Positions 26,056-34,030 of a stretch of 64,000 nt of DNA are shown here, in pieces. Each line of letters starts with the position of its first letter. The first letter of the stretch is position 1. Made by a program: the position numbers and the translations under genes. Source of the stretch: Geminicoccus roseus DSM 18922 (lineage in GTDB: Bacteria > Pseudomonadota > Alphaproteobacteria > Geminicoccales > Geminicoccaceae); NCBI RefSeq assembly GCF_000427665.1, contig NZ_KE386572.1, forward strand, positions 4,650,373-4,714,372, in the 5' to 3' direction. The notes beneath the pieces were generated by a model. It had not been told where the DNA came from and ran no database searches. It worked only from the letters and a program-made list of their open reading frames with translations.

Positions 26056-28521
26056 TCAGCCGGAACGGGCGCGGACCCGGGCGGTGGCCTTGGCGCTGGC
26101 CGGGTCGTCCGGCCAGAAATGCTTGGGATAGCGGCCCCTCAGGTCCTTCCTGGTCGCGGGCCAGCCGGTGATCCAGAAGCCGGCCAGGTCCGAGGTGATC
26201 GCGGCCGGGCGCTGGGCCGGCGAGAGCAGGTGCAGGACGCAGGGGATCCTGCCGCGCCCCAGGACCGGGCCGCTGGCCGCGCCGAACATCTCCTGCAGCC
26301 GCACCGCCAGCACCGGCGGGTCGACGCCATAGTCGATGGCGTGGCGGGTGCCGGCCGGGGTCGTCCAGTGGGTCGGCAGTTCGGCATCCAGGCGGGTGCG
26401 CGCGGCATGGTCCAGCCTGGCGGCCAGGATCGCGTGCCAGTCCAGCCCTCTCGCCGCCTTCAGCGAACGCAGCCCGCCGAGCCAGCCGCCCAGCAGCGTG
26501 GCCGCGTCCCGGACCAGGCCGTCGTCGGACAGGTCGGGCAGGGTGCTGTCCGGACCATCGGCACCGCGCAGCATCTCCACCCGCCGGCGCAGGCGCTCCG
26601 CCGCCGGGCTGGCGGCGACCAGTTCGGGCAGGGCCGGGGCCAGGGCGTCGAGCAGGATCCGCTCGGCCAGCTCCGCCGGGGGATCGGTCTCGCTGGCGCG
26701 CAGCTCGATGGCCCCGATCATGGTGGCGCGCCTGGCGACGACCCGGCCGCTCTGCGGGTCGATCCGCGTCTCGGTGACCTCTCGGCACCGCCCGGCCGGC
26801 ATGTCGCTTGGGTCCAGCGCCGCCGCGAGACGGCAGCGGCCATCGGCTCCGCGATCGTCGACCTCGGCGATCACCAGGAAGGGCATCGCCGCCAGGGGAT
26901 CGCCCGGCTCCAGCCTTGCGCCGCGGCCGTTCGCCAGCCGATAGGAGCCGGGCTGGCGGCGCTGGGCGATCCGGTCCGGATAGGCCGCCGCCAGCAGGAG
27001 CCCGGCCCTCTCCGGCTCGATCTCGCGGCGGTCGAACCGGCCGCGGGCGAGCTGGCGGGCGATGTCCTGCACCTGCCGGCGCCGCGCGGGATCGCCGCTG
27101 CCGTCGCGCAGCGCCGCCAGCCGGTGGGCGAGGTCGGTGGACGCGCTGCCAGGGGTCAGGTCGCGGCTGGACAGGAGCGCCGCCAGGGCGATCCCGGTGG
27201 CGGCCAGGCCCTCGCGCTCGGCTGCCAGGATCATCGCGGCCAGGCGCGGATGGGTCGGCAGGGCCGCCATGCGTCGGCCGGCCGGCGTGACCTGGCCGGC
27301 CTCGTCCAGGGCGCCCAGGCTCTCCAGCGTGGCGGCCGCCGCCGCCAGGGCGCCCGCCGGGGGCGGGTCCAGCCAGGACAGGGTTGCCGGGTCCTGCACG
27401 CCCCACAGGCGCAGCTCCAGCACCAGCTGCACCAGGTCGCTGTCGGCGATCTCGGGCGGCAGATGCGGGAGCATGGCGCGCTCCTCGGCCGCCGACCACA
27501 GCCGCAGGCACACCCCCGGCTCCAGCCGGCCGGCGCGCCCCCGGCGCTGCTCGGCATTGGCCAGGGCGATCCTGCGGGTCACCAGGGCGGAGGTGCCGGT
27601 GCGTGGCGAGAAGCTCGGCTTGCGCGCCAGGCCGCTGTCGACCACGACCCGCACTCCCTCGATGGTCAGGCTGGTCTCGGCGATGTCGGTGGCCAGCACG
27701 ATCTTGCGCTGCCCGGGGGCAGGGGGGCGGATCGCCCGGTCCTGGGCCTCGCGGGACAGGTCGCCATAGAGCGGGTGGATCTCGATCTCCTTGCGCCCGC
27801 CCAGGCGTGCCGCGAGGAACGAGGCCGCCCGGCCGATCTCGGCCTGGCCCGGCAGGAAGGCCAGGATCGAGCCGCTCTCGGTGGCGACCGCGTCCAGGCA
27901 GGCGTTCGCCACCGCGCGGTCGACGGGCTCCGCCGCGTCGCGGCCCAGATGGCGCACGGCCACCGGGAACATCCGGCCCTGGCTGCGCAGCACCGGGGCG
28001 TCGTCCAGGAGACGGGCCACCGCCTCGCCGTCCAGGGTCGCCGACATCACCAGGACGCGCAGGTCCGGGCGCAGCGCCGCGCGGCTCTCCAGGGTCAGCG
28101 CCAGGGCCAAGTCGGCATCCAGCGAGCGCTCGTGGAACTCGTCGAAGATCACCGCGGCCACGTCGGCCAGCTCCGGATCGGTTTGCAGCCGGCGCAGGTA
28201 GAGGCCCTCGGTCAGGACCTCGACCACCGTGTTCTGGCCGATGCTGCGCTCGAAGCGCATGGCGTAGCCGACCTGCTGGCCGGTCTCCTCGCCCAGGATC
28301 TCGGCCATCCGGCGCGCGGCGGCCCGGGTCGCCAGCCGGCGCGGCTCCAGCATGATCAGCCGGCGGTTCTGGCGCCAGGGCGCTTCCAGCAGCGCCAGCG
28401 GCACCAGCGTGGTCTTGCCGGCCCCGGGCGGCGCTTCCAGCACGGCGCGGCCGGCATCGCCGAGCGTATCGACGAGGGAGGGCAGGAGGTCGCGGACGGG
28501 GAGGTCGGGCAGATGCTGCAT
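26056..28521 (-). CDS. hrpB: ATP-dependent helicase HrpB
   Basis: An 821-residue DEAH-family helicase with the HrpB layout. Walker A is APPGAGKTTLVP, motif II is DEFH (IFDEFHERSLDADLAL), motif III is SATLD and motif VI is QRRGRAGR. A helicase-associated domain and the HrpB-specific C-terminal domain follow. The final GYPKHFWPDDPASAKATARVRAR-type end is family-specific (RYPKHFWPDD here). HrpB is widely conserved in proteobacteria; its RNA substrate is not known with certainty. Confidence 0.93.
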   Translation of the reverse strand: MQHLPDLPVRDLLPSLVDTLGDAGRAVLEAPPGAGKTTLVPLALLEAPWRQNRRLIMLEPRRLATRAAARRMAEILGEETGQQVGYAMRFERSIGQNTVVEVLTEGLYLRRLQTDPELADVAAVIFDEFHERSLDADLALALTLESRAALRPDLRVLVMSATLDGEAVARLLDDAPVLRSQGRMFPVAVRHLGRDAAEPVDRAVANACLDAVATESGSILAFLPGQAEIGRAASFLAARLGGRKEIEIHPLYGDLSREAQDRAIRPPAPGQRKIVLATDIAETSLTIEGVRVVVDSGLARKPSFSPRTGTSALVTRRIALANAEQRRGRAGRLEPGVCLRLWSAAEERAMLPHLPPEIADSDLVQLVLELRLWGVQDPATLSWLDPPPAGALAAAAATLESLGALDEAGQVTPAGRRMAALPTHPRLAAMILAAEREGLAATGIALAALLSSRDLTPGSASTDLAHRLAALRDGSGDPARRRQVQDIARQLARGRFDRREIEPERAGLLLAAAYPDRIAQRRQPGSYRLANGRGARLEPGDPLAAMPFLVIAEVDDRGADGRCRLAAALDPSDMPAGRCREVTETRIDPQSGRVVARRATMIGAIELRASETDPPAELAERILLDALAPALPELVAASPAAERLRRRVEMLRGADGPDSTLPDLSDDGLVRDAATLLGGWLGGLRSLKAARGLDWHAILAARLDHAARTRLDAELPTHWTTPAGTRHAIDYGVDPPVLAVRLQEMFGAASGPVLGRGRIPCVLHLLSPAQRPAAITSDLAGFWITGWPATRKDLRGRYPKHFWPDDPASAKATARVRARSG

Positions 28522-28582
28522 GGCGCGGGCTGGCTAGCAGATCCGGCGCGCGCCCGGAATGCGCCCCGGAACGCGGCCGGCC

Positions 28583-29590
28583 TCAGATCAGCCCTTCGCT
28601 GCGGAAACTCAGATGGCGGCCCTTGCCGACAATCACATGGTCGTGGACCTCGATCCCGGCGGCTTTGAGCAGGTTCACCACCTCCCGGGTCATCTCGATG
28701 TCCGGCCGGGACGGGGTCGGGTCGCCGGAGGGGTGGTTGTGGACCATGATGATCGCCGCCGCATCCAGGTCCAGGCAGCGCTTGAGCACTTCGCGGGGAT
28801 AGAGGGGGGTATGGTCGACGGTGCCGCGGCTCTGCACCTCGTCGCGCAGCAGGATGTTCTTGCGGTCGAGGAACAGGATGCGGAAATGCTCGGTGCCGTC
28901 ATGGCTCATGGTCACCGCGAGATAGTCGGTGAGGGCCGTCCACGATCCCACCAGCGGCCGGTCCTTGAGCTCCTCCTTCAGGGTCCGGCGCATCGCCTGG
29001 TGGATCGCCTTCAGCAGCACCCTGGTGAAGCGCAGGTCCTCGTCGACCTGCTGGCGGCGCTCCGCGTCGGCCTGGAGCGGGTCCAGCTGGAACAGCTCGC
29101 CATAGCGCTCCGGCGGCGCCGCCAGCACGGCGCCCAGGCTGCCGAACCGCTCGATCATCGCCTTGGCGATCGGCTTGGTGTCGCGGCGGTAGACCGAGAA
29201 GAACAGGAGCAGCTCCAAAAGCTCGTAGTCGGCGAGCGCCGTCTCCTCGCGCGCCTCGGCAAAGCGGGTGCGCAGCCGCTCGCGGTGGCCATGGTAGTGC
29301 TTGCTGCCGAACACCCAGCCCTTGTCCGGATCGGCCGGCGCCGCCTCGGCGAGACCCGGCGCCAGCGTCGCCAGCTGGTCGGCAAGGCCGCGCAGCGCCT
29401 CCTCGGAGAACAGGAGCCACGCCTTGCGGCTGCCGTCGAACCTTGCGGCCAGCGCCCGCAGCCGCTCCTTGTGCAGCCAGGTCCGCCCGACCACCACGAA
29501 GCGGCTGCCGCCGGCCTCGTCGGCCTCGCGCGCCACCGACAGGCCGTGCGGGCGCAGGCTGTCGGCGATGGCGGGATCGAGCTGGAACAT
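28583..29590 (-). CDS. radC: RadC/UPF0758 JAMM-domain protein with N-terminal extension
   Basis: A 335-residue protein. Residues about 100-335 are a normal RadC: GHRERLRTRF and ELLELLLFF (helix-hairpin-helix part), then the MPN+/JAMM zinc motif H-x-H-x10-D in HNHPSGDPTPSRPDIEMT. Typical RadC proteins are about 220-250 residues. Here about 95 extra residues precede it. These hold a compact motif GRTWLHKERLRALAARFDGSRKAW, resembling small DUF5710-like modules. The start lies 5 bp after the map stop, so they form a pair. RadC function is uncertain; early recombination-repair claims were withdrawn. Confidence 0.9.
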   Translation of the reverse strand: MFQLDPAIADSLRPHGLSVAREADEAGGSRFVVVGRTWLHKERLRALAARFDGSRKAWLLFSEEALRGLADQLATLAPGLAEAAPADPDKGWVFGSKHYHGHRERLRTRFAEAREETALADYELLELLLFFSVYRRDTKPIAKAMIERFGSLGAVLAAPPERYGELFQLDPLQADAERRQQVDEDLRFTRVLLKAIHQAMRRTLKEELKDRPLVGSWTALTDYLAVTMSHDGTEHFRILFLDRKNILLRDEVQSRGTVDHTPLYPREVLKRCLDLDAAAIIMVHNHPSGDPTPSRPDIEMTREVVNLLKAAGIEVHDHVIVGKGRHLSFRSEGLI

Positions 29591-29595
29591 GGGCG

Positions 29596-30423
29596 TCAGC
29601 CGGCGGGGGACAGGGTGAACACCTCGACGCCGGTCTCGGTGACGCCCACCGTGTGCTCGAACTGGGCGGACAGCCCCCCATCGGCGGTCACCACCGTCCA
29701 GCCGTCCTCCAGGCGGATCGTGGCATGGCCGCCCGTGTTCACCATCGGCTCGATCGTGAAGAACATGCCTGGCCGCAGCTCCACGTCGCGCGCCAGGTCC
29801 AGATGGTGCAGGACCTGCGGCGGCTGGTGGAACTCCCGGCCGATGCCGTGGCCGCAATAGCTGCGCACCACCGCATAGCCTTGTGCCTCGACATGACCCT
29901 GGATCGCCCGGCCAATCGCGGACAACCACCCGCCTGGGCGCACCGCCTCAAGCCCAAGTGCCAGGGCGGTGCGGGTGGTCTGCAGCAGCCGGGTCCGCTC
30001 GGGATCGATGGCGCCGACCGCGAAGGTGCGGCAGCTGTCGCCATGCCAGCCGTCCAGCTTCACGGTCACGTCGACCTTGAGGATGTCGCCCTCGGCCAGC
30101 GGCCGCTCGTCCGGCATGCCGTGGCAGACCACCTGGTTCGGCGACATGCAGGTGGCGAACGGATAGCCGCGATAGCCCAGGGGGGCCGGCACCGCGCCAT
30201 GGTCGCGGATGAATGTTTCGGCCAGCGCGTCCAGCCGCCGGCTGGCGACGCCCGGGCGGATCTCCTGCGCGATCATGTCGAGGGTGGCCGCTGCCAGGCG
30301 GCCGGCGTCGCGCATGGCGGGGAAGCATTCGGCGGGATGCAAGGGGATGGCCTGCTCACGGTCGCGGCTCCGCGGACGCTGCGCTCCAGGGGGCGGAGAA
30401 CTAAACCATTGGTAGAATTTCAT
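29596..30423 (-). CDS. map: Type I methionine aminopeptidase
   Basis: A 275-residue pita-bread enzyme that removes N-terminal methionine. All metal ligands are visible: DVTVKLDGWHGDSCRTF (two Asp), GHGIGREFHQPP (His), TIEPMV (Glu) and QFEHTV (Glu). CHGMPDERPLAEGDILKVD is the family signature. The N-terminus carries about 25 extra residues (MKFYQWFSSPPPGAQRPRSR) before the fold. The start ATG at 30423 is inside sfsA (22-bp overlap), with GGAAG upstream. Confidence 0.93.
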   Translation of the reverse strand: MKFYQWFSSPPPGAQRPRSRDREQAIPLHPAECFPAMRDAGRLAAATLDMIAQEIRPGVASRRLDALAETFIRDHGAVPAPLGYRGYPFATCMSPNQVVCHGMPDERPLAEGDILKVDVTVKLDGWHGDSCRTFAVGAIDPERTRLLQTTRTALALGLEAVRPGGWLSAIGRAIQGHVEAQGYAVVRSYCGHGIGREFHQPPQVLHHLDLARDVELRPGMFFTIEPMVNTGGHATIRLEDGWTVVTADGGLSAQFEHTVGVTETGVEVFTLSPAG

Positions 30424-31099
30424 CAAGAACTACTTCCGTGGTGGATACGGCGCAGCGGAAAGCCAGGACCTGGACCCCGGCGGCCATGGCCAGGGCAAGC
30501 GCGGCATCGTAGGCCGGGTCGATGTCGCGGGCGATCTCCAGCGCCACCCCGTCGGCCCGCTGCGCCACGAACAGCAGCACCGCGCGGTCGCCAGCTTCGG
30601 CCAGCCGGGCAAGCTCGCGCAGGTGTCGGGTCCCCCGCGCGGTCACTGCGTCGGGAAAGGCCAGACGGTTGCCCCGCCGCCAGGTGACGCCCTTGACCTC
30701 CAGCCAGAGGGTGCGGCCGTCTTCCATGGTGCAGCGGAAGTCCAGCCGGGTGCCCACCGCCGGCACGCTCTCGGCCACCACCTGGCGGATCGGGCCCAGC
30801 TGCGGGATCCGGCCTTCCGCCAGCGCCTCGGCGACCAGACGGTTCGGCGCGGCGGTGTTCATGCCGACCAGCGCCCCGTCCGGCGCCTGGATCAGCTGCA
30901 GGGACCAGGGCAGACGGCGGCGCGGCTCGTCGTGGAAGGACAGCCAGGCGCGGAGGCCTGGCCGGGACAGTTCCGGCAGCCGGCCGGGATCGGCCAGGTG
31001 CGCGGTGACCTCGCGTCCGTCCTCCAGGCGCAGGTCGGCCAGAAAGCGCTTGTAGCGCCGCATGAGGGTTGCGGGGTAGAGCGGCTGCGGCAAAAGCAA
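30401..31099 (-). CDS. sfsA: SfsA family protein
   Basis: A 232-residue SfsA. It starts from TTG as MLLPQPLYPATLMRRYKRFLADL, matching the family N-terminus; GAGG lies 8-11 bases upstream. Later motifs are CTMEDGRTLWLEVKGVTW, FPDAVTARGTRHLREL and FVAQRADG. The fold combines an OB-like N-terminal domain with a PD-(D/E)xK nuclease-like C-terminal domain (D...EVK). Its name (sugar fermentation stimulation) reflects an E. coli overexpression phenotype; the true role is unclear. It overlaps map. Confidence 0.93.
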   Translation of the reverse strand: MLLPQPLYPATLMRRYKRFLADLRLEDGREVTAHLADPGRLPELSRPGLRAWLSFHDEPRRRLPWSLQLIQAPDGALVGMNTAAPNRLVAEALAEGRIPQLGPIRQVVAESVPAVGTRLDFRCTMEDGRTLWLEVKGVTWRRGNRLAFPDAVTARGTRHLRELARLAEAGDRAVLLFVAQRADGVALEIARDIDPAYDAALALAMAAGVQVLAFRCAVSTTEVVLDEILPMV

Positions 31100-31183
31100 C
31101 GGATCGCCTCGCTTTAACGGATGGGTCGGCCCATCTGCCCGCCAGCCGGCAACGAGGCCCGGACCTTTCTAGGATAGGCAAGC

Positions 31184-31930
31184 ATGAGCGACCAGCCGAC
31201 CGCTGCGGTCCTGATCATCGGCAACGAGATCCTGAGCGGACGCACCCAGGACGTGAACCTGGCCCACATCGCCCGTGAGCTCGGCGAGATCGGGGTGCGC
31301 CTGGCCGAAGCGCGGGTGATCCCCGACATCGAGCAGGAGATCGTGGACGCGGTGAACACGCTGCGCCGCCGCTACACCTACCTGTTCACCACGGGCGGCA
31401 TCGGCCCGACCCATGACGACATCACGTCCGCCTGCGTGGCCAAGGCGTTCGGCCTGCCGTTCGGCCGCCATCCCGAGGCGGAGCGCCGCCTCCTTGCCTA
31501 TTTCCCGCCGGAGAAGGTGAACGCCGCGCGGATGCGGATGGCCGAGACCCCGGAAGGGGCCGAGCTGATCGACAATCCGGTCAGCATCGCCCCGGGCTTC
31601 CGGGTCGAGAACGTCTACGTGATGGCCGGCGTGCCCTCGATCATGCGCGCCATGTTCGACGGCATCAAAGCCAAGCTGAAGGGCGGCCCGCGCCTGAAGT
31701 CGAAGAGCCTGACCGTGTACGCGCCGGAAGGCGAGGTGGCCGAGCCCCTGGCGGCGATCCAGAACCAGCATGCCGCCATCGACATCGGCAGCTACCCGTT
31801 CAGCCGGGATGGCCGCTACGGCACCACCATCGTGTTCCGCGGCACCGACGAGGCGCTGCTGGCCTCCGGCTATGCCGCGCTGACCGCATGGGCGCTGGAG
31901 CGCCATGTCGAGACCAAGGACGAGACCTGA
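31184..31930 (+). CDS. MoaB/Mog/CinA-type molybdopterin-binding domain protein
   Basis: A 248-residue protein with the molybdopterin-binding (MoCF) fold. TAAVLIIGNEILSGRTQDVNLAHIARELGEIGV and the ligand motif FTTGGIGPTHDDIT are diagnostic. It continues with a CinA-like second part (GVPSIMRAMFDGI) but lacks the nicotinamide-deamidase domain of full CinA. Such short CinA-N homologues are common in alphaproteobacteria. The ligand and activity are not established. It is followed by the tRNA-Leu gene. Confidence 0.9.
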   Translation: MSDQPTAAVLIIGNEILSGRTQDVNLAHIARELGEIGVRLAEARVIPDIEQEIVDAVNTLRRRYTYLFTTGGIGPTHDDITSACVAKAFGLPFGRHPEAERRLLAYFPPEKVNAARMRMAETPEGAELIDNPVSIAPGFRVENVYVMAGVPSIMRAMFDGIKAKLKGGPRLKSKSLTVYAPEGEVAEPLAAIQNQHAAIDIGSYPFSRDGRYGTTIVFRGTDEALLASGYAALTAWALERHVETKDET

Positions 31931-31974
31931 CCCCGTTCCCGCCGCGGCTGCCGCTTGCTAGGCTGCCGCACGGC

Positions 31975-32059
31975 CCCCGCTTGGCGAAACAGGTAGACGC
32001 AAGCGACTTAAAATCGCTCGCCGCAAGGCATGCCGGTTCGATTCCGGCAGCGGGGACCA
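31975..32059 (+). tRNA. tRNA-Leu (anticodon TAA)
   Basis: An 85-nt class II tRNA. Acceptor CCCCGCT pairs fully with AGCGGGG, discriminator A and encoded CCA follow. The D-arm is GCG...CGC with GGTAGA, the anticodon arm is AGCGA-CTTAAAA-TCGCT (TAA), then a long variable arm and T-arm GCCGG-TTCGATT-CCGGC. The first pair is C1-G72, where bacterial tRNA-Leu usually has G1-C72. Confidence 0.95.
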
Positions 32060-32431
32060 GTTCATATAGGTAATTTCGCTTCTCTAATCAGGTCTAACTA
32101 GGCCCAATCACTTCCACATACTCCGAAATGACGCTGATGCCTTGTTCTCAAAAAAGAACAACAGGCACGCGCAGACCTCATTGCGCCAAGCATCTCGATA
32201 ACGAGTAATACCTGGTCGATATAGAGTGGCTCTTGCTAGCAAGCCGGATCTATTGAAGCATGATTATTCCAACGGAGCGATAATAATTTGAGCAAGACCC
32301 TTGATGTCGCCAAGAATCGAAGAGTATTTTATTAATATATTGATCAGGGAGAGCCGCCTGCTCGACGCTCATGGTAGGGTCGGCTCAACCTAACCCTTGA
32401 TCGATAGTACCATCTGGCGGTACCATATTCC
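32060..32431. other. AT-rich intergenic stretch after tRNA-Leu
   Basis: No gene is visible in these 372 bases. Hand-counting 32101-32340 gives 105 G+C in 240 bases (about 44%), far below the neighbouring genes. It holds a hairpin TTGTTCT-caaaaa-AGAACAA (32142-32161), extended by GCC/GGC with a bulge, a perfect TTGCTAGCAA palindrome (32233-32242) and a very AT-rich run at 32320-32342. Position behind a tRNA and before a toxin-antitoxin pair suggests the scar of a mobile insertion. I found no repeated tRNA end in the window. Confidence 0.6.
32397..32426 (+). promoter_or_regulatory. hicAB promoter with direct-repeat operator
   Basis: A -35-like TTGATC (32397-32402) and -10-like TACCAT (32421-32426), spaced 18 bp, lie just before the hicA ATG. 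GTACCAT is directly repeated at 32407-32413 and 32420-32426, and the second copy overlaps the -10. HicB antitoxins with a DNA-binding C-terminus usually repress their own promoter, so the repeat is a candidate HicB site. Confidence 0.4.
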
Positions 32432-32686
32432 ATGAACCGCAGGCACCGCGCCACCTTGCAGCAGATCTTTGCCCGGCCGGTATCGGGCACGATCCGCTGG
32501 TCCGACATCGAGGCGCTGTTCATAGCGCTGGGTGCCGAAGTTTCCGAGCGGGCGGGATCGCGGGTCGCGGTGGTCCTCTTTGGCGAGGTGCAGGTGTTTC
32601 ATCGCCCGCATCCCCGGCCGGAGACCGACAAAGGCGCGGTAAGCGCGATCCGGCGGTGGCTGGAGGCGCATGGGGTGAAGCCATGA
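32432..32686 (+). CDS. hicA: HicA-family toxin (mRNA interferase)
   Basis: An 84-residue protein with the HicA sequence pattern: RATLQQIFARPVSGTIRWSDIEALFIALGAEV, then the beta hairpin ending in VFHRPHPRP. HicA is a dsRBD-like fold that cleaves mRNA; the catalytic histidine would be one of those in FHRPHP. Its stop overlaps the next start (ATGA), the classic toxin-antitoxin arrangement. Upstream lies an AT-rich stretch and a direct-repeat promoter. Confidence 0.88.
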   Translation: MNRRHRATLQQIFARPVSGTIRWSDIEALFIALGAEVSERAGSRVAVVLFGEVQVFHRPHPRPETDKGAVSAIRRWLEAHGVKP

Positions 32687-33024
32687 AGAACTTGATCGAC
32701 ATCGATGGCCACAAGGCCGTAGTCAGCTTCGATCCCGAGATCTCCATGTTCCGCGGCGAGTTCCTGGGCCTGAATGGCGGCGCCGACTTCTACGCGGACA
32801 CCGTGGCCGGACTCATGGAGGAAGGGCGGGTGTCCCTGCAGCTGTTCCTGGATGAGTGCGAGAAGCAGGGCATCGAGCCGTTCCGGCGCTTTTCGGGAAA
32901 GTTCAATCTGCGGCTCGACCCGCCCCTCCACGAAGCTGCCACCTTGGCGGCCGCGGCTGCCCGGAAGAGCCTGAACGAATGGGTGGCCGAGAAGATCGAA
33001 CGGGCGGTGAAGGAAGAGGCGTAG
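32683..33024 (+). CDS. hicB: HicB-family antitoxin
   Basis: A 113-residue antitoxin. The N-terminal half (VVSFDPEISMFRGEFLGLNGGADFYADTVAGLMEEGRVSLQLFLDECEKQG) is the degenerate RNase H-like HicB fold that covers HicA. The C-terminal part (GKFNLRLDPPLHEAATLAAAAARKSLNEWVAEKIERAV) is a ribbon-helix-helix DNA-binding domain for autoregulation. It is coupled to hicA by ATGA. Confidence 0.92.
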   Translation: MKNLIDIDGHKAVVSFDPEISMFRGEFLGLNGGADFYADTVAGLMEEGRVSLQLFLDECEKQGIEPFRRFSGKFNLRLDPPLHEAATLAAAAARKSLNEWVAEKIERAVKEEA

Positions 33025-33205
33025 GACCCGCCAGCCTGGCATCGAGCCTGCGCCCGCGCTTCGACATCGGACGCTCGCCTCGCATTCCATCCCCGGGATG
33101 TGCGAACTTCGCCTTGGCCACATTCCCGCTGCCGCTCAAGTTTCCGGCCTCTTGCCTCCCGAAATCCCACCGCCTAACCAGGACGCCGCGTGGTACGGGG
33201 GGCGC

Positions 33206-34030
33206 ATGGCGGAAACAGAGCGGGCGGCAGCGCAGGCGATCGACCTGGCCGGAGTCGCCATCGCCTTCACCTTGGGCGACCGGTCGACCTACCGGGCGGT
33301 GGACGGGATCGACCTGGGCGTGGCGGCCGGCGAGTTCGTCGCGATCGTCGGGCCCACCGGCTGCGGCAAGTCGACCCTGCTGAACGCCGCGGCCGGGCTG
33401 CTGCAGCCCACCGCCGGCACGGTGCGGATCTTCGGCACCGACCTGGTCGGCCTGAACCGGCGCGCCGGCTACCTGTTCCAGCAGGACGCGCTGATGCCGT
33501 GGAAGACCGCGCTGGACAATGTCGCGGTGGCGCTGGAGCCGGCCGGGGTCGGCCGAAGCGAGGCGCGCGAGCGTGCCCGGGCCTGGCTGGCCAGGGTCGG
33601 GCTCGCCGGCTTTGCCGACCGCTACCCGCACATGCTTTCCGGCGGGCAGCGCAAGCGCGTGGCCCTGGCGCAGATGCTGATCCGCGACCCGGAAATCCTG
33701 CTGATGGACGAGCCGTTCGGCCCGCTCGACGCGCAGACACGGCAGATCATGGGCAACCTCCTGCTCGATCTCTGGGCCGCCGACCGCAAGGCCGTCTTGT
33801 TCATCACCCACGACCTGGAGGAGGCGATCTCGCTGGCCGACCGGGTGATCGTGATGTCGGCGGGGCCGGCTGCGCGCTTCGTCGGCAACTACCCGGTGAC
33901 GCTGGAGCGCCCGCGCGACATCGCCGAGATCCGCCTGGATCCCCAGTTCCACGAGATCCACCGGGCGATCTGGGCGTCGCTCCGGGTCGAGGTGCAGCGC
34001 GCCTATGCCCAGGGAGAGGCCAACCGATGA
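33206..34030 (+). CDS. NitT/TauT-family ABC transporter ATPase
   Basis: A 274-residue ATPase: Walker A GPTGCGKST, Q-loop LFQQDALMPWKTALDNV, signature LSGGQRKRVALAQML, Walker B ILLMDEPFGPLDAQTR and H-loop THDLEEA. The MPWKT segment after the Q-loop is characteristic of the nitrate/sulfonate/taurine class. It is the first gene of an ATPase-permease-binding-protein operon. An open frame extends upstream, but MAETERAAA with GGGGGGC in front is the likely start. Confidence 0.92.
   Translation: MAETERAAAQAIDLAGVAIAFTLGDRSTYRAVDGIDLGVAAGEFVAIVGPTGCGKSTLLNAAAGLLQPTAGTVRIFGTDLVGLNRRAGYLFQQDALMPWKTALDNVAVALEPAGVGRSEARERARAWLARVGLAGFADRYPHMLSGGQRKRVALAQMLIRDPEILLMDEPFGPLDAQTRQIMGNLLLDLWAADRKAVLFITHDLEEAISLADRVIVMSAGPAARFVGNYPVTLERPRDIAEIRLDPQFHEIHRAIWASLRVEVQRAYAQGEANR

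Noticed and set aside
32142-32161. TTGTTCT-n6-AGAACAA dyad as a LexA box
   Set aside because: Alphaproteobacterial LexA sites are direct GTTC-n7-GTTC repeats; this is an inverted repeat with different spacing and no gene directly after it.
31975-33024. Intact genomic island with att sites at tRNA-Leu
   Set aside because: No integrase and no second copy of the tRNA 3' end was seen in the window; only the AT-rich scar and hicAB remain.
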